The notes below the pieces were generated by a model. The model was not told the origin of the DNA and ran no database searches. It saw only the letters and a list, made by a program, of their open reading frames with translations. The position numbers and the translations under genes were made by a program. 64,000 nt of DNA from Phascolarctobacterium sp. Lineage in GTDB: Bacteria > Bacillota > Negativicutes > Acidaminococcales > Acidaminococcaceae. This document shows positions 38,084 to 46,240 of this stretch, one piece after another. The stretch lies in the NCBI GenBank assembly GCA_004558595.1, contig SFCN01000001.1:13040-77039 (forward strand), in the 5' to 3' direction. Each line of letters begins with the position of its first letter. Within the stretch, counting starts at the first letter, position 1.

Positions 38084-38566
38084 GTGAAACAAAAAGCTTT
38101 TCTTGGCAAATTAATTGCTATTGATATGTATAATTGTGGTATGGAGGAAATCACCGCTTCCACCGTAGCGGAAGAATTATTGCGCAAGGGCTGCGAAGAA
38201 TTCGCTATGCATTGCCAGCAAATCGTCTGCTACCAGGAGGAGGGAGCTAAGGAGTATTCCCTCTTTGCCATTTGCCAGCAAGGCCATGTAACCTTGCACA
38301 TTTATCCGGAAATGGGCTTTATGACAGCAGATATATTCAGCTGCTGCAATGACGCTGATCCAGCCAGCTTGGCTCGCTACCTGCGTGAAGCCTATGATGC
38401 CGATAAATCTAAGATTACCCTCTTAGACCGTGGCGATTTCGGCAGCAAAAACGATATGAAGCCTACCCACCGCTCCAAAATCAAATTGATTCGCCGCACC
38501 AAAAATGTTACCAGTAGTATGGGCAGCAAGCTGAAAAAGATGATGATGAAGCCCCGCTCCATATAA
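38084..38566 (+). CDS. SpeD-like protein lacking the pyruvoyl-forming serine
   Basis: A 160-residue homologue of class 1b S-adenosylmethionine decarboxylase proenzyme. It aligns through HVTLHIYPEMGFMTADIFSC with the standard [20 protein letters not shown] motif. Where SpeD has the Ser that self-cleaves to a pyruvoyl group, this protein has Gly67 (QQGHVT), so it cannot self-process; the His and Cys of the active site are kept. A basic C-terminal tail (KIKLIRRTKN...KKMMMKPRS) is added. GTG start at 38084 after GGGGTG. It may be a non-catalytic or neofunctionalised relative. Its role is unknown. Confidence 0.7.
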   Translation: MKQKAFLGKLIAIDMYNCGMEEITASTVAEELLRKGCEEFAMHCQQIVCYQEEGAKEYSLFAICQQGHVTLHIYPEMGFMTADIFSCCNDADPASLARYLREAYDADKSKITLLDRGDFGSKNDMKPTHRSKIKLIRRTKNVTSSMGSKLKKMMMKPRSI

Positions 38567-38585
38567 CGCTCCTTTCCAAGCTCAA

Positions 38586-38612
38586 AAGGCTGCCACTTTG
38601 GCAGCTTTTTTC
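38586..38612 (+). terminator. Terminator after the SpeD-like gene
   Basis: GGCTGCCA-CTT-TGGCAGC followed by TTTTTT, 20 bases after the stop. Confidence 0.88.
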
Positions 38613-38656
38613 TATGCTGCTTTGATAGTACTTCCCCATTGAAGGAGGTTAATTGA

Positions 38657-39352
38657 ATGAAGTATCTTATGTGGGATATTGACGGCACCCTCATCCTCAC
38701 CGGTGGTGCCGGCAAGGATGCCATGATTAATGTTATTAAGGATTATTATTTTCTCGATGCCTTTGACTTTACCAGCTCCCTAGCTGGTCGCACGGATTCG
38801 GATATCATAAAATCCGTGGTCACTAGGCTCAGAGGTCGCTGTAGCAGCGCTGAAGCCGCAGGCCTTTTAATTCGTTATCATATGGAGCTGCCCAAGCAGC
38901 TGCCCCTGCACAAGGGTAGAGTCCTGAAAAACGTGGAAAAAACGCTGGCTTATTTTGCTCAGCCAGGCAGTAAATACCTAAACTGCCTGCTCACGGGCAA
39001 TACTCGTACAGGTTCTCAAGAAAAGCTGGCCTATTACGGCTTGGACAAGTATTTTTCCTTTGATCACAGCGTTTTCGGTGAGGTCAGCGAAAAGCGTGAG
39101 GAGCTGGCACGCATTGCTTTTTCACGCTTCTTTCTCATGCATAACCAAATCTTTTCCCCGGAGCAGATGCTTTTTATAGGTGATACGCCTAATGATGTGA
39201 AATGCGCTCACTCCATTGGCGCTCGCTGCCTTGTAGTGTTGGATGGCTCTGGCTACAAGCGAGAGAATTTTGAAGCTTGCCAGCCTTGGAAAATACTTGA
39301 CCACCTTCCTGATGAGCCTCAGGAACTGGAAAAGCTCTTTGATGAAGCTTAG
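38657..39352 (+). CDS. HAD-superfamily phosphatase
   Basis: A 231-residue HAD hydrolase: motif I MWDIDGTLILTGG (residues 5-17), motif II LLTGNTRTGSQEKLAYYGL (about 115), motif IV MLFIGDTPNDVKCAHSIGARCLVVL. The cap domain is between I and II. GAAGGAGG precedes the ATG. Substrate unknown; phosphoglycolate-phosphatase-like or nucleotidase functions are possible. It is followed by a secreted pentapeptide protein, probably co-transcribed. Confidence 0.85.
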   Translation: MKYLMWDIDGTLILTGGAGKDAMINVIKDYYFLDAFDFTSSLAGRTDSDIIKSVVTRLRGRCSSAEAAGLLIRYHMELPKQLPLHKGRVLKNVEKTLAYFAQPGSKYLNCLLTGNTRTGSQEKLAYYGLDKYFSFDHSVFGEVSEKREELARIAFSRFFLMHNQIFSPEQMLFIGDTPNDVKCAHSIGARCLVVLDGSGYKRENFEACQPWKILDHLPDEPQELEKLFDEA

Positions 39353-39370
39353 TCTGAAAGCTGGTGTATT

Positions 39371-40135
39371 ATGAAGATTTTATGTAAAATATTTGCCTTG
39401 AGCATCATCTGCTCCATGGTGCTGCTCTTACAGCCTCTTGCAGCTCAGGCCTATAGCAATGCTGATTTGGCAGCGGTAGAAAAGGGAGCTAGCTGCCCCG
39501 GCGGTGATTTATCCGGAGCGGATTTGTCTGGCTATAATTTATCAGGACGGGACTTCGCTGGTACGGACTTTACGGAGGCGCGGCTTGATGGTACTAATCT
39601 AGACAAGGCCCAGCTCCACAATGCTGTTTTTCGAAATGCCATCCTGCATCGTAGCCGTTTGCGTGATGCGGATTTAACTGATGCTGATTTGAGCTATGTA
39701 CAGGCCGCGGATGCCGATTTTACCAATGCCAAAATGGACAGGGCCCAGCTCTTTCGCAGCCAGCTGCCGGGCAGCAAGCTGCTCAACGTAAGTCTGCAAT
39801 ACGCTCAAATTCAGGAAGCAGTTCTGGACAATATTCAGGGTGATTATGCTGACTTTAGTCATGCCAGTCTCCCCTATAGCTGGCTACGCTCTGCCAATCT
39901 GCCCAATGCTTGTTTCTACGGTGCAAACATGTATAGCACTCACATGGCTAAGGCCGACCTGACCCATGCTGACCTACGCAGCGCCAAGCTGGGCCATAGC
40001 GATTTGCAGCAAGCCAAGCTCAGCAGAGCCCTCCTAGATAGAGCTGTCTTAGAATATGCCGACCTGCGAGGCGCAGAATTGGAATATACTCAATTTGGCA
40101 CTGCCTTCAAGGACCATGCAAAATTTGATAAATAA
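39371..40135 (+). CDS. Secreted pentapeptide-repeat protein
   Basis: 254 residues: signal peptide (1-27, ending LAAQA), then tandem pentapeptide repeats of the A(D/N)LXX type (GADLSGYNLSGRDFAGTDF and many more) filling the rest, predicted to form a right-handed quadrilateral beta-helix. Function is not known; some cytoplasmic relatives mimic DNA, but this one is exported. ATG at 39371 is 19 bases after the HAD stop. Confidence 0.85.
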   Translation: MKILCKIFALSIICSMVLLLQPLAAQAYSNADLAAVEKGASCPGGDLSGADLSGYNLSGRDFAGTDFTEARLDGTNLDKAQLHNAVFRNAILHRSRLRDADLTDADLSYVQAADADFTNAKMDRAQLFRSQLPGSKLLNVSLQYAQIQEAVLDNIQGDYADFSHASLPYSWLRSANLPNACFYGANMYSTHMAKADLTHADLRSAKLGHSDLQQAKLSRALLDRAVLEYADLRGAELEYTQFGTAFKDHAKFDK

Positions 40136-40191
40136 TTACTAAAACAATACCTTAATTGCTTTAAGAAAAGCTTATCCGCAAAATATTACCT

Positions 40192-40220
40192 ACGCCACCA
40201 GTTCTGGTGGCGTTTTTATT
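40192..40220 (+). terminator. Terminator after the pentapeptide gene
   Basis: CGCCACCAG-TT-CTGGTGGCG followed by TTTTTATTTT. It overlaps by a few bases the end of the convergent PilO-like gene. Confidence 0.9.
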
Positions 40221-40806
40221 TTGCTGCTATTACTACACAGCTCAGGTCTAGCCTTGCGGCAACAATCCCTAAGCCATCCCCCTTGATTTCGATGCTCTTT
40301 ATGCCGATTCGCTGCTTTTCCACCTGCTTCAGCCAGTGTATCACCGCAAAATATTCACCTGCTAGCTCCAGCTTAAGCTGTACCTTGCTCATGCCGAGGG
40401 CCGCTTCCTTGGCTGCGGGCTGCTTTCCTTTTTCCTCAGTGATAATTTGCATGTTCTTTATTTCCACTCGCTGCTTAACAGCCCAAAGCTGCAGCTGCTT
40501 GGACAGCTGATTTATTTCACCGAGCTGCTGCACCTTTTGCTTTAAATGTACTAATTCCTTGAATTTACCTGCTTCATAAGCCTGGTAATCAGCGTGCTGG
40601 TTGGCAAATCGAGCTATTCGCTCCAATCTATCCTTTTGCTGCTGCCGTTGCTGCCAAATGCCCTGTAGCTTCATGTAGCTGGGCACTACCATTTGCGTCA
40701 TGGTCAAGCCCAGCACCGCTACGCTCATACATAGCAAGGCTGCATTACCAATCCCTTTTCCCCGAACGTCTAGGCTGAAGGCTTTTTTATGCTCCTTAAT
40801 TCCCAT
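40216..40806 (-). CDS. PilO-like type IV pilus assembly protein
   Basis: A 196-residue bitopic protein: short cytoplasmic start, one membrane helix (about 20-42, ALLCMSVAVLGLTMTQMVV), a coiled coil (about 50-110), then a small periplasmic domain, in keeping with PilO/GspM-type alignment proteins. Recognition is by architecture and neighbours, not by strong sequence identity. It overlaps its partner upstream by 11 bases. The rest of a pilus operon is not here. Confidence 0.55.
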   Translation of the reverse strand: MGIKEHKKAFSLDVRGKGIGNAALLCMSVAVLGLTMTQMVVPSYMKLQGIWQQRQQQKDRLERIARFANQHADYQAYEAGKFKELVHLKQKVQQLGEINQLSKQLQLWAVKQRVEIKNMQIITEEKGKQPAAKEAALGMSKVQLKLELAGEYFAVIHWLKQVEKQRIGIKSIEIKGDGLGIVAARLDLSCVVIAAK

Positions 40807-41935
40807 TATCTTTAACTCCTAAGCTAAAGCTCAACCGCTGCCCATGCTGCTGGCTGTTCAACAAGCGCACCTGAGTCAGCTTCGGGTCCTGCTCTAAATT
40901 CTCCAGCAGCCTATGCAAGGCCTCCGGCCCATAGCAGGACCCTTCCAGCTGCCATTCCTTGCTTTTTCCTTCTCCTCGTAGTAGCTCCAGCCAGCAGCCC
41001 GCGCTCATCCTTTGCCCTATTCTCTGTACAGTACTACTCATGCGGCTAGCGTTCTCTTGCATTCTTTTATCCATACTGTGATAACGCTGCAAATCCGCTT
41101 CCAGCCTTTGGCTGCGCTCCATTCTTTGCTGCCATAGCGTATACTGTCCTATTTCTTGATTAATACTCTTCAGGCTCCAGCTAGCCAAATAACAGCTAGC
41201 CTGTCCTACCACATAAAGGACTACGCTTAAGGCCAAGCAGGCCTTGCAAAATTTTTTTGGGTACTCAGAATTAAGTAGCTGCTCAGCTTTACCCTGCCAA
41301 GAAACACCTACCCCATGTAAGCTCCAATTTTGCAAGCCGTAGCCCTTATACCATGCCTGCTGCACCCTTTCCTTCTTGATGCCCACGAGAATTCCCCGAA
41401 GCTTAAGATGCAGCTCCATGGTCATGTCCCTAGCAAGCTGCGCTTGCTGGGTCGGCCATGCCCACAGCTGCACCTGCAGCTTACCTTCCTCCACCTCAGA
41501 TGCGGCGAAGGCAGTGTTATAGGTGCCCTCCTCCCAAGGAACCAGCTGCTGCGCCTCCCAAGGGATGGCCTGCAGCAGCTGCTTCTCTTGGAGCAAGGGC
41601 AGCTCCAGCTGCTCGCTAAACACCAGCTGCTCCTCTAAAAGCATAATTGTGTCCACCATCTCCGGCACTCTCGCCCAGATGAACACATCTAGCAACACCT
41701 CTTTGACCTGCTGCCACCAGCTCTCCTCCCCCTCCTGCCAAGCCTGGGGTAAAGCCTTTTCCTTTTGCCATAAGCAGCAATCCCTTTGCCAGCAGCTGAC
41801 CTGCACATTCGTGCTACTTACTTCAAGCACCACCAGCTGCTTTTGTTTGCGACCTTCCCTTTGCCATTGCTTGCGTAGGTTACGCCAAGCACTAATGTAT
41901 TTTTCCTGACCGTCCGCTTTTCTCTGATTTAACAT
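40796..41935 (-). CDS. PilM/PilN-like (GspL-type) assembly protein
   Basis: A 379-residue protein with a cytoplasmic N-terminal half that may be an actin-like PilM domain (about 30-220; QLVVLEVSSTNVQVSCWQ), a membrane segment (about 228-250), and a PilN-like periplasmic coiled coil plus globular end, the GspL arrangement. Tryptophan and glutamine content is high. Start at 41935 after AAGGAGG. Low conservation, so the call leans on the PilO-like partner and prepilin peptidase nearby. Confidence 0.5.
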   Translation of the reverse strand: MLNQRKADGQEKYISAWRNLRKQWQREGRKQKQLVVLEVSSTNVQVSCWQRDCCLWQKEKALPQAWQEGEESWWQQVKEVLLDVFIWARVPEMVDTIMLLEEQLVFSEQLELPLLQEKQLLQAIPWEAQQLVPWEEGTYNTAFAASEVEEGKLQVQLWAWPTQQAQLARDMTMELHLKLRGILVGIKKERVQQAWYKGYGLQNWSLHGVGVSWQGKAEQLLNSEYPKKFCKACLALSVVLYVVGQASCYLASWSLKSINQEIGQYTLWQQRMERSQRLEADLQRYHSMDKRMQENASRMSSTVQRIGQRMSAGCWLELLRGEGKSKEWQLEGSCYGPEALHRLLENLEQDPKLTQVRLLNSQQHGQRLSFSLGVKDNGN

Positions 41936-42047
41936 AAAACTTCCTCCTTCCATACTTTCATAAGAGCTTTTTCTTGCAAATTTTTTTCTGAAAGCCCAAA
42001 AAACTCCACAAAAATTTACAATTCAATCCGTGCTTTTTAAGCATCTT

Positions 42048-42509
42048 TTACCAATTTCCCATGAACTTCCCGTACCACGCCAGAATTTCATTTCCATACA
42101 TATAGCAAGCGAAGCCGCTCAAAGCCAAACAGGGCCCGAAGGGTAGCTCCTTTTTCGCGTCCTTTTTTTGCAGCAAAATGATGCTTCCACCTATGACTGC
42201 ACCACTAACAAAGGCCAATAGCAGGCAGGCCAAGCCCTTCTCTACGCCCAGCCACAGGCCTAAAACAGCGGCTAGCTTAACATCGCCCTCGCCCATGCCG
42301 CCTCGGCTAGCATAGTAAACAAGCAGCATGAGCCCAAGGAGCAGGAAACAGCCTAGCCAAGCCTCCATGAGCTGACCCGTGCTCCACCCTCGCCACAGTC
42401 CTAGCAAAGCTAAGCAGCAATTAGTGCTATCGTAAAGCAAAAGAAAACGCACATCCGTATAGCTATGATAGGCTAAGCCAAGCAGTAAGCCTAAGCCATA
42501 TAAGTCCAT
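42048..42509 (-). CDS. A24-family prepilin peptidase, short form
   Basis: A 153-residue aspartic protease with the GMGEGDVKLAAVLG (GxGD) catalytic motif and the first catalytic Asp in HSYTDVRF near the N terminus. The zinc/methyltransferase N-terminal domain of classic PilD is absent, so it would cut but not methylate, as in archaeal-like/CpaA-type forms. Six membrane segments. Start 42509 nine bases after AAAGGAG; an ATG six bases upstream is also possible. Upstream of the PilN/O-like genes. Confidence 0.75.
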   Translation of the reverse strand: MDLYGLGLLLGLAYHSYTDVRFLLLYDSTNCCLALLGLWRGWSTGQLMEAWLGCFLLLGLMLLVYYASRGGMGEGDVKLAAVLGLWLGVEKGLACLLLAFVSGAVIGGSIILLQKKDAKKELPFGPCLALSGFACYMYGNEILAWYGKFMGNW

Positions 42510-42547
42510 AAGCATAAACTCCTTTACCATTTAGAAAATAGCTCCAA

Positions 42548-42590
42548 ACAAAAAGGCTCCTGTACTACAAATCGCAATACAGGAGCCTTA
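42548..42590 (-). terminator. Terminator of ppsA
   Basis: Minus strand GGCTCCTGTA / TACAGGAGCC, loop about 14 bases, followed by TTTTTG; 80 bases past the ppsA stop. Confidence 0.92.
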
Positions 42591-42671
42591 AGCTCACACT
42601 ATTATCTTGTTAGCTATAGTATAAACCACCACAGCAAATCTGTCAATAGTTTTTAGAAAATTCTTATTTGA

Positions 42672-45050
42672 TTACCAATTCAAATCTTCAGCCTCTTGGC
42701 GACCACGACCGGTGAGAGCGTCCAGCATAATGCGTTGCTCAATTTGAGCAGCCAGCTTCTTGGTAAACTTCACGGTATCGGGGTTTACAGACATGCTGTC
42801 GATGCCGCTCTTAATCAGGAATTCGCAGAATTCAGGATATACGCTGGGAGCTTGACCGCAGATGGATACGGTCTTACCGCCCTTGTGAGCAACCTCGATC
42901 AGGTGACGGATAGCACGGCGTACTGCCAGATTACGCTCGTCATAGATATGGGATACGGTGTCGTTATCACGGTCGCAGCCCAGTACCAACATGGTCAAAT
43001 CGTTAGAGCCAATGGAATAGCCGTCAACATAGTTGTTGAATTGGTCTGCCAAAATAATGTTGGAGGGGATTTCAGCCATCAGCCAAACCTTAAAGTCCTT
43101 GCCACGGCGTAGACCGCAGTCAGCCATAATAGCTACAACCTTTTCGCATTCCTCTACATTGCGGCAGAAGGGAATCATGACATTCAGGTTCTTCAGGCCG
43201 AACTCTTCGCGTACCTTGCGTACAGCCAAGCATTCCAGCTTGAAGGCTTCGATATATTTAGGATCATAGTAACGGGAAGCGCCGCGCCAGCCCAGCAGAG
43301 CAGAGGGTTCATAGGGCTCGAATTCGTCGCCACCCTTCAAATCGCGATATTCGCTGGATTTAAAGTCGGAGAAGCGTAGGGTAACCGGTCTGGGAGCCAT
43401 AGCTTGGCAAACTTGGCGGATGCCCTCAGCCAATTGGTCCACAACCTTTTCCGGTTGACCAATCTTAATCAAATACAGGGGATGCTCATGGATATAGGTA
43501 GTCCAGATGAACTCTTCACGCATCAGGCCGATACCATCGCAGGGCAGAGTGCTGTATTTTTCTGCCAACTCAGGGTCACCCAGGTTCATGTAAATCTTGG
43601 TGCCGGTGGGCGGGAAATATTCTGCAGCAGCGACAACTTGTTGAGCAGGTTGTTCAGCCTTGGGCTCTTCGATGATGCCTTCATAAACAACGCCATGGGT
43701 AGCATCAATAGTTACATCAATGCCATCAGGAATAGTAGTGGTAGCAGCTTCGCCACGGCTCTTGGTGCCAACAATACAGGGAATGCCCAGCTCGCGAGAT
43801 ACGATGGAAGCGTGGCAGGTCATGCCGCCGCTATCGGTTACGATGGCTTTCGCCTTCTTCATAGCCGGTACCCAGTCAGGAGCGGTCATTTCGGTTACCA
43901 GGATTTCGCCTTCCTTAAACTCGTCAATGCGGGAAGGATCCAGAATTACGTGTACGCGGCCAGCCACATTACCAGGGCTAGCAGGCAAGCCTTTTACAAT
44001 TACTTTGCGGTCAGTAGTCACTTTTTTCTCCTCTTTCGGTGCGCCACCATTTTCTTTATTGCGACGGCTCCATACGGTTTCCGGGCGAGCTTGCAGGATG
44101 TAAACCTTGTTGTCGCGCTCGTCAACGCCCCACTCCATGTCCATGTAGCAGCCATAGTGAGCTTCGATTTTCTTAGCGCATTCAGCCAATTCCTTGATTT
44201 GAGCGTCGGTAAGCTTTTGCTCGTTTTGCTCGTCCAAGGGAACGATTACTTCTTCGCAATCGCCGGTCGCCTTGCGTACCAGCTTAATATCTTGAGCGTT
44301 AACATTTTTCTCAATGATTTCGCCAGTTGCTTTATTAATAGTATAGTTATCAGGAGTTACAGTGCCTTGTACTACATATTCGCCCAAACCCCAAGCGCCT
44401 TCGATAAGAATGTTCTTGTCGTCGCCGGTAGCAACGTTAACGGTGAACATAACGCCTGCAGCCTTGGAGAATACCATCATTTGCACGGCAGCGGAGAGAG
44501 CTACGTCCAGATGGTCAAAGCCTTGTTTTTCACGATAGTAAACAGCGCGGTCAGTAAAGCAGGATGCATAGCATTCCTTAACCTTGGCTACGATAGTAGC
44601 AGCCCCTTTAACGTTCAGATAAGTATCCTGTTGACCAGCGAAGGAAGCGTCCGGCAGGTCCTCAGCGGTAGCGCTGGAGCGAACAGCCACGAAGGGATCG
44701 GCTTGGCCAACCTTTTTGCCCAGCTCTTCATAAGCCTCTGCAATCAATTGTTGCAGGTCGGCAGGCATTTCCTTGTCCATGATAGCTTGGCGAATTTTAG
44801 CGCACACCTCACGCAGCTGAGCGCTATTGTCGACATCCAAACCTGCAATCAATTCTTTGATTTCATCATACAGGCCGGTGTTTTCAAAGAAATATCTGTA
44901 AGCACAGGCGGTGGTTGCAAAACCGTAGGGCACGGGAACATCCACATGGGAGGTCAATTCACCCAAAGAGGATGACTTGCCGCCAGCAATAGCCACGTCT
45001 TTTCTTTCCAGTTGGTCGAACCACAGCAAAAATGCTTTGTCTTTTTCCAT
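42672..45050 (-). CDS. ppsA: Phosphoenolpyruvate synthase
   Basis: PpsA converts pyruvate, ATP and water to PEP, AMP and Pi in gluconeogenesis. The 792-residue protein has an ATP-grasp domain (1-350: GGKSSSLGELT, FAGQQDTYLNV), the phosphohistidine domain (TDSGGMTCHASIVSRELGIPCIVGT), and a PEP-binding C-terminal barrel (MREEFIWT, GSNDLTMLVLGCDRD, CGQAPS). Start at 45050 (MEKDKAFLLW) after GGAG; upstream reading is not similar to the family. Strong promoter and terminator show a single-gene unit. Confidence 0.95.
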   Translation of the reverse strand: MEKDKAFLLWFDQLERKDVAIAGGKSSSLGELTSHVDVPVPYGFATTACAYRYFFENTGLYDEIKELIAGLDVDNSAQLREVCAKIRQAIMDKEMPADLQQLIAEAYEELGKKVGQADPFVAVRSSATAEDLPDASFAGQQDTYLNVKGAATIVAKVKECYASCFTDRAVYYREKQGFDHLDVALSAAVQMMVFSKAAGVMFTVNVATGDDKNILIEGAWGLGEYVVQGTVTPDNYTINKATGEIIEKNVNAQDIKLVRKATGDCEEVIVPLDEQNEQKLTDAQIKELAECAKKIEAHYGCYMDMEWGVDERDNKVYILQARPETVWSRRNKENGGAPKEEKKVTTDRKVIVKGLPASPGNVAGRVHVILDPSRIDEFKEGEILVTEMTAPDWVPAMKKAKAIVTDSGGMTCHASIVSRELGIPCIVGTKSRGEAATTTIPDGIDVTIDATHGVVYEGIIEEPKAEQPAQQVVAAAEYFPPTGTKIYMNLGDPELAEKYSTLPCDGIGLMREEFIWTTYIHEHPLYLIKIGQPEKVVDQLAEGIRQVCQAMAPRPVTLRFSDFKSSEYRDLKGGDEFEPYEPSALLGWRGASRYYDPKYIEAFKLECLAVRKVREEFGLKNLNVMIPFCRNVEECEKVVAIMADCGLRRGKDFKVWLMAEIPSNIILADQFNNYVDGYSIGSNDLTMLVLGCDRDNDTVSHIYDERNLAVRRAIRHLIEVAHKGGKTVSICGQAPSVYPEFCEFLIKSGIDSMSVNPDTVKFTKKLAAQIEQRIMLDALTGRGRQEAEDLNW

Positions 45051-45114
45051 TTTTCTTAGCTCCTTTTTCAATATGCTATACTTAATTTCTGGAGAACTCT
45101 TCAATTTAGTGTAT

Positions 45115-45143
45115 ACTATATCATATTTGCGGAGCATATTCAA
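45115..45143 (-). promoter_or_regulatory. Promoter of ppsA
   Basis: Minus strand TTGAAT (45138-45143), 17 bases, TATAGT (45115-45120); starts about 60 bases before the ATG. Confidence 0.6.
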
Positions 45144-45188
45144 GTCTCTTAACACAAATTTTACAAATTTTTCTTTTCTCTTTCGCAT

Positions 45189-45217
45189 TTGACAAAACTC
45201 GGGACCACGCTTATAAT
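45189..45217 (+). promoter_or_regulatory. Consensus promoter of the Tyr/Asp-rich small gene
   Basis: TTGACA (45189-45194), 17 bases, TATAAT (45212-45217): a perfect sigma-70 promoter with the start codon about 24 bases downstream, so a short leader. Confidence 0.88.
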
Positions 45218-45240
45218 GTTAGACGAGAAAGGATGGAATT

Positions 45241-45456
45241 ATGTACAATTTTACTTATATCTATGAAACTAATTTGCCCTTGTTTTTCGATGACGGCCAT
45301 GGCGATTACAATCGCAGCTATGACAGGGGCTATGATGATTTTGACTATGCGGATTATTCCACGGACCATCGTGATAATAACTTCCGCAACTATGAGAAGA
45401 AGCGCCGCAAAACCAATAAAGAAATCATTGAGGATATGCTGAAGCGCTGGGATTAA
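45241..45456 (+). CDS. Small Tyr/Asp/Arg-rich protein, function unknown
   Basis: 71 residues with a low-complexity centre rich in Asp, Tyr, Asn, Arg (DYNRSYDRGYDDFDYADYS) and a charged C-terminal helix KKRRKTNKEIIEDMLKRWD. ATG at 45241 follows AAAGGA; an in-phase-different ATG eight bases upstream is a shadow. A perfect promoter upstream and a strong terminator downstream show it is a real transcription unit. No known family recognised; disordered. Confidence 0.65.
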   Translation: MYNFTYIYETNLPLFFDDGHGDYNRSYDRGYDDFDYADYSTDHRDNNFRNYEKKRRKTNKEIIEDMLKRWD

Positions 45457-45479
45457 GGTTAATTGTTAGAAAAAATAGA

Positions 45480-45510
45480 AGGACAGCCGTTAAGCTGTCC
45501 TTTTTATTTT
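45480..45510 (+). terminator. Terminator after the small gene
   Basis: GGACAGC-CGTTAA-GCTGTCC followed by TTTTTATTTT. It overlaps the last few codons of convergent folK. Confidence 0.9.
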
Positions 45511-45983
45511 GCTGATAAACCAATTACCAGTTCATGTATTGTCTTTTGTAAAGTTGGATGTACTATCTCCGGCGCTATTTCAGCCAGCGGCAACAAAACA
45601 AAATCACGATTTTGCATATCTGGATGCGGAAGAATAAGTTCAGGTGTATTCATCACCACATCCTCATACAATAGCAAATCAAGGTCAATATTGCGCTCGC
45701 CCCAATGACGCACACGCACCCTACCCATCTCTTGCTCTATCTCCAGCAATGTATGCAAAAGCTCCAAAGGTTCTAGTCTAGTGCGCACCTCGCACACACC
45801 ATTCAAAAACTGCGGCTGGTCCGTGACGCCATAGGGCTCCGTGCAAATGAAAGTAGAGACCTTCACGACCTCCACCCCATGCTCCTTTAAAAGCACCAAA
45901 GCGTGCCGCAAATTTCCTTCCTTATCACCCAAATTACTGCCCAGGGCCACATAAGCAGTATGAATACTATCATTAAATTGCAT
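45504..45983 (-). CDS. folK: 2-amino-4-hydroxy-6-hydroxymethyldihydropteridine diphosphokinase
   Basis: FolK pyrophosphorylates hydroxymethyl-dihydropterin in folate synthesis. The 159-residue sequence has VALGSNLGDKEGNLRHAL at the N terminus, the PYGVTDQPQFLNGVCEV loop, and the active-site segment VRVRHWGERNIDLDLLLYE and LPHPDMQNRDFVLLPLAEI. AGAAGGAA precedes the ATG. It would follow folP in the operon, but a 200-base inverted-repeat element sits between; folB was not seen. Confidence 0.96.
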   Translation of the reverse strand: MQFNDSIHTAYVALGSNLGDKEGNLRHALVLLKEHGVEVVKVSTFICTEPYGVTDQPQFLNGVCEVRTRLEPLELLHTLLEIEQEMGRVRVRHWGERNIDLDLLLYEDVVMNTPELILPHPDMQNRDFVLLPLAEIAPEIVHPTLQKTIHELVIGLSAK

Positions 45984-46017
45984 TTCCTTCTACCCTTACA
46001 AACATAATAACTTAGCA

Positions 46018-46240
46018 AGCGAAAAGCGTATACCTGAGAAGTGGCGGAGGCAAGAATGCGACCACGATAGTATCACGATGAATAACCGAAATAATATCGC
46101 AGCGGAAAGGCTCGCATGTCCGCGAAGCGCCTCGTCACGCTAAAGGAGGTTTTTCTCTTGACGGATTAAGCGCTCTATGTGGACATTGTATCAAGCATTC
46201 GCAGGCCGGAGCACTTCTCAGGTATACCTTTGAGCGAAAA
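46018..46240. mobile_element. MITE-like element with 16-bp terminal inverted repeats
   Basis: GTATACCTGAGAAGTG at 46028-46043 and its exact reverse complement at 46212-46227 bound a 200-bp stretch with no reading frame of interest. The 8-bp AGCGAAAA stands at 46018-46025 and 46233-46240 just outside, as a target-site duplication would, though a few bases separate it from the inverted repeats. It starts directly after the folP stop and splits the fol cluster. A structured RNA is a rival explanation. This accounts for the 257-base gap between folP and folK. Confidence 0.6.

Noticed and set aside
45051..45188. Longer N terminus of ppsA
   Set aside because: The added 46 residues cover the promoter and have no similarity; a good ribosome site precedes the ATG at 45050.
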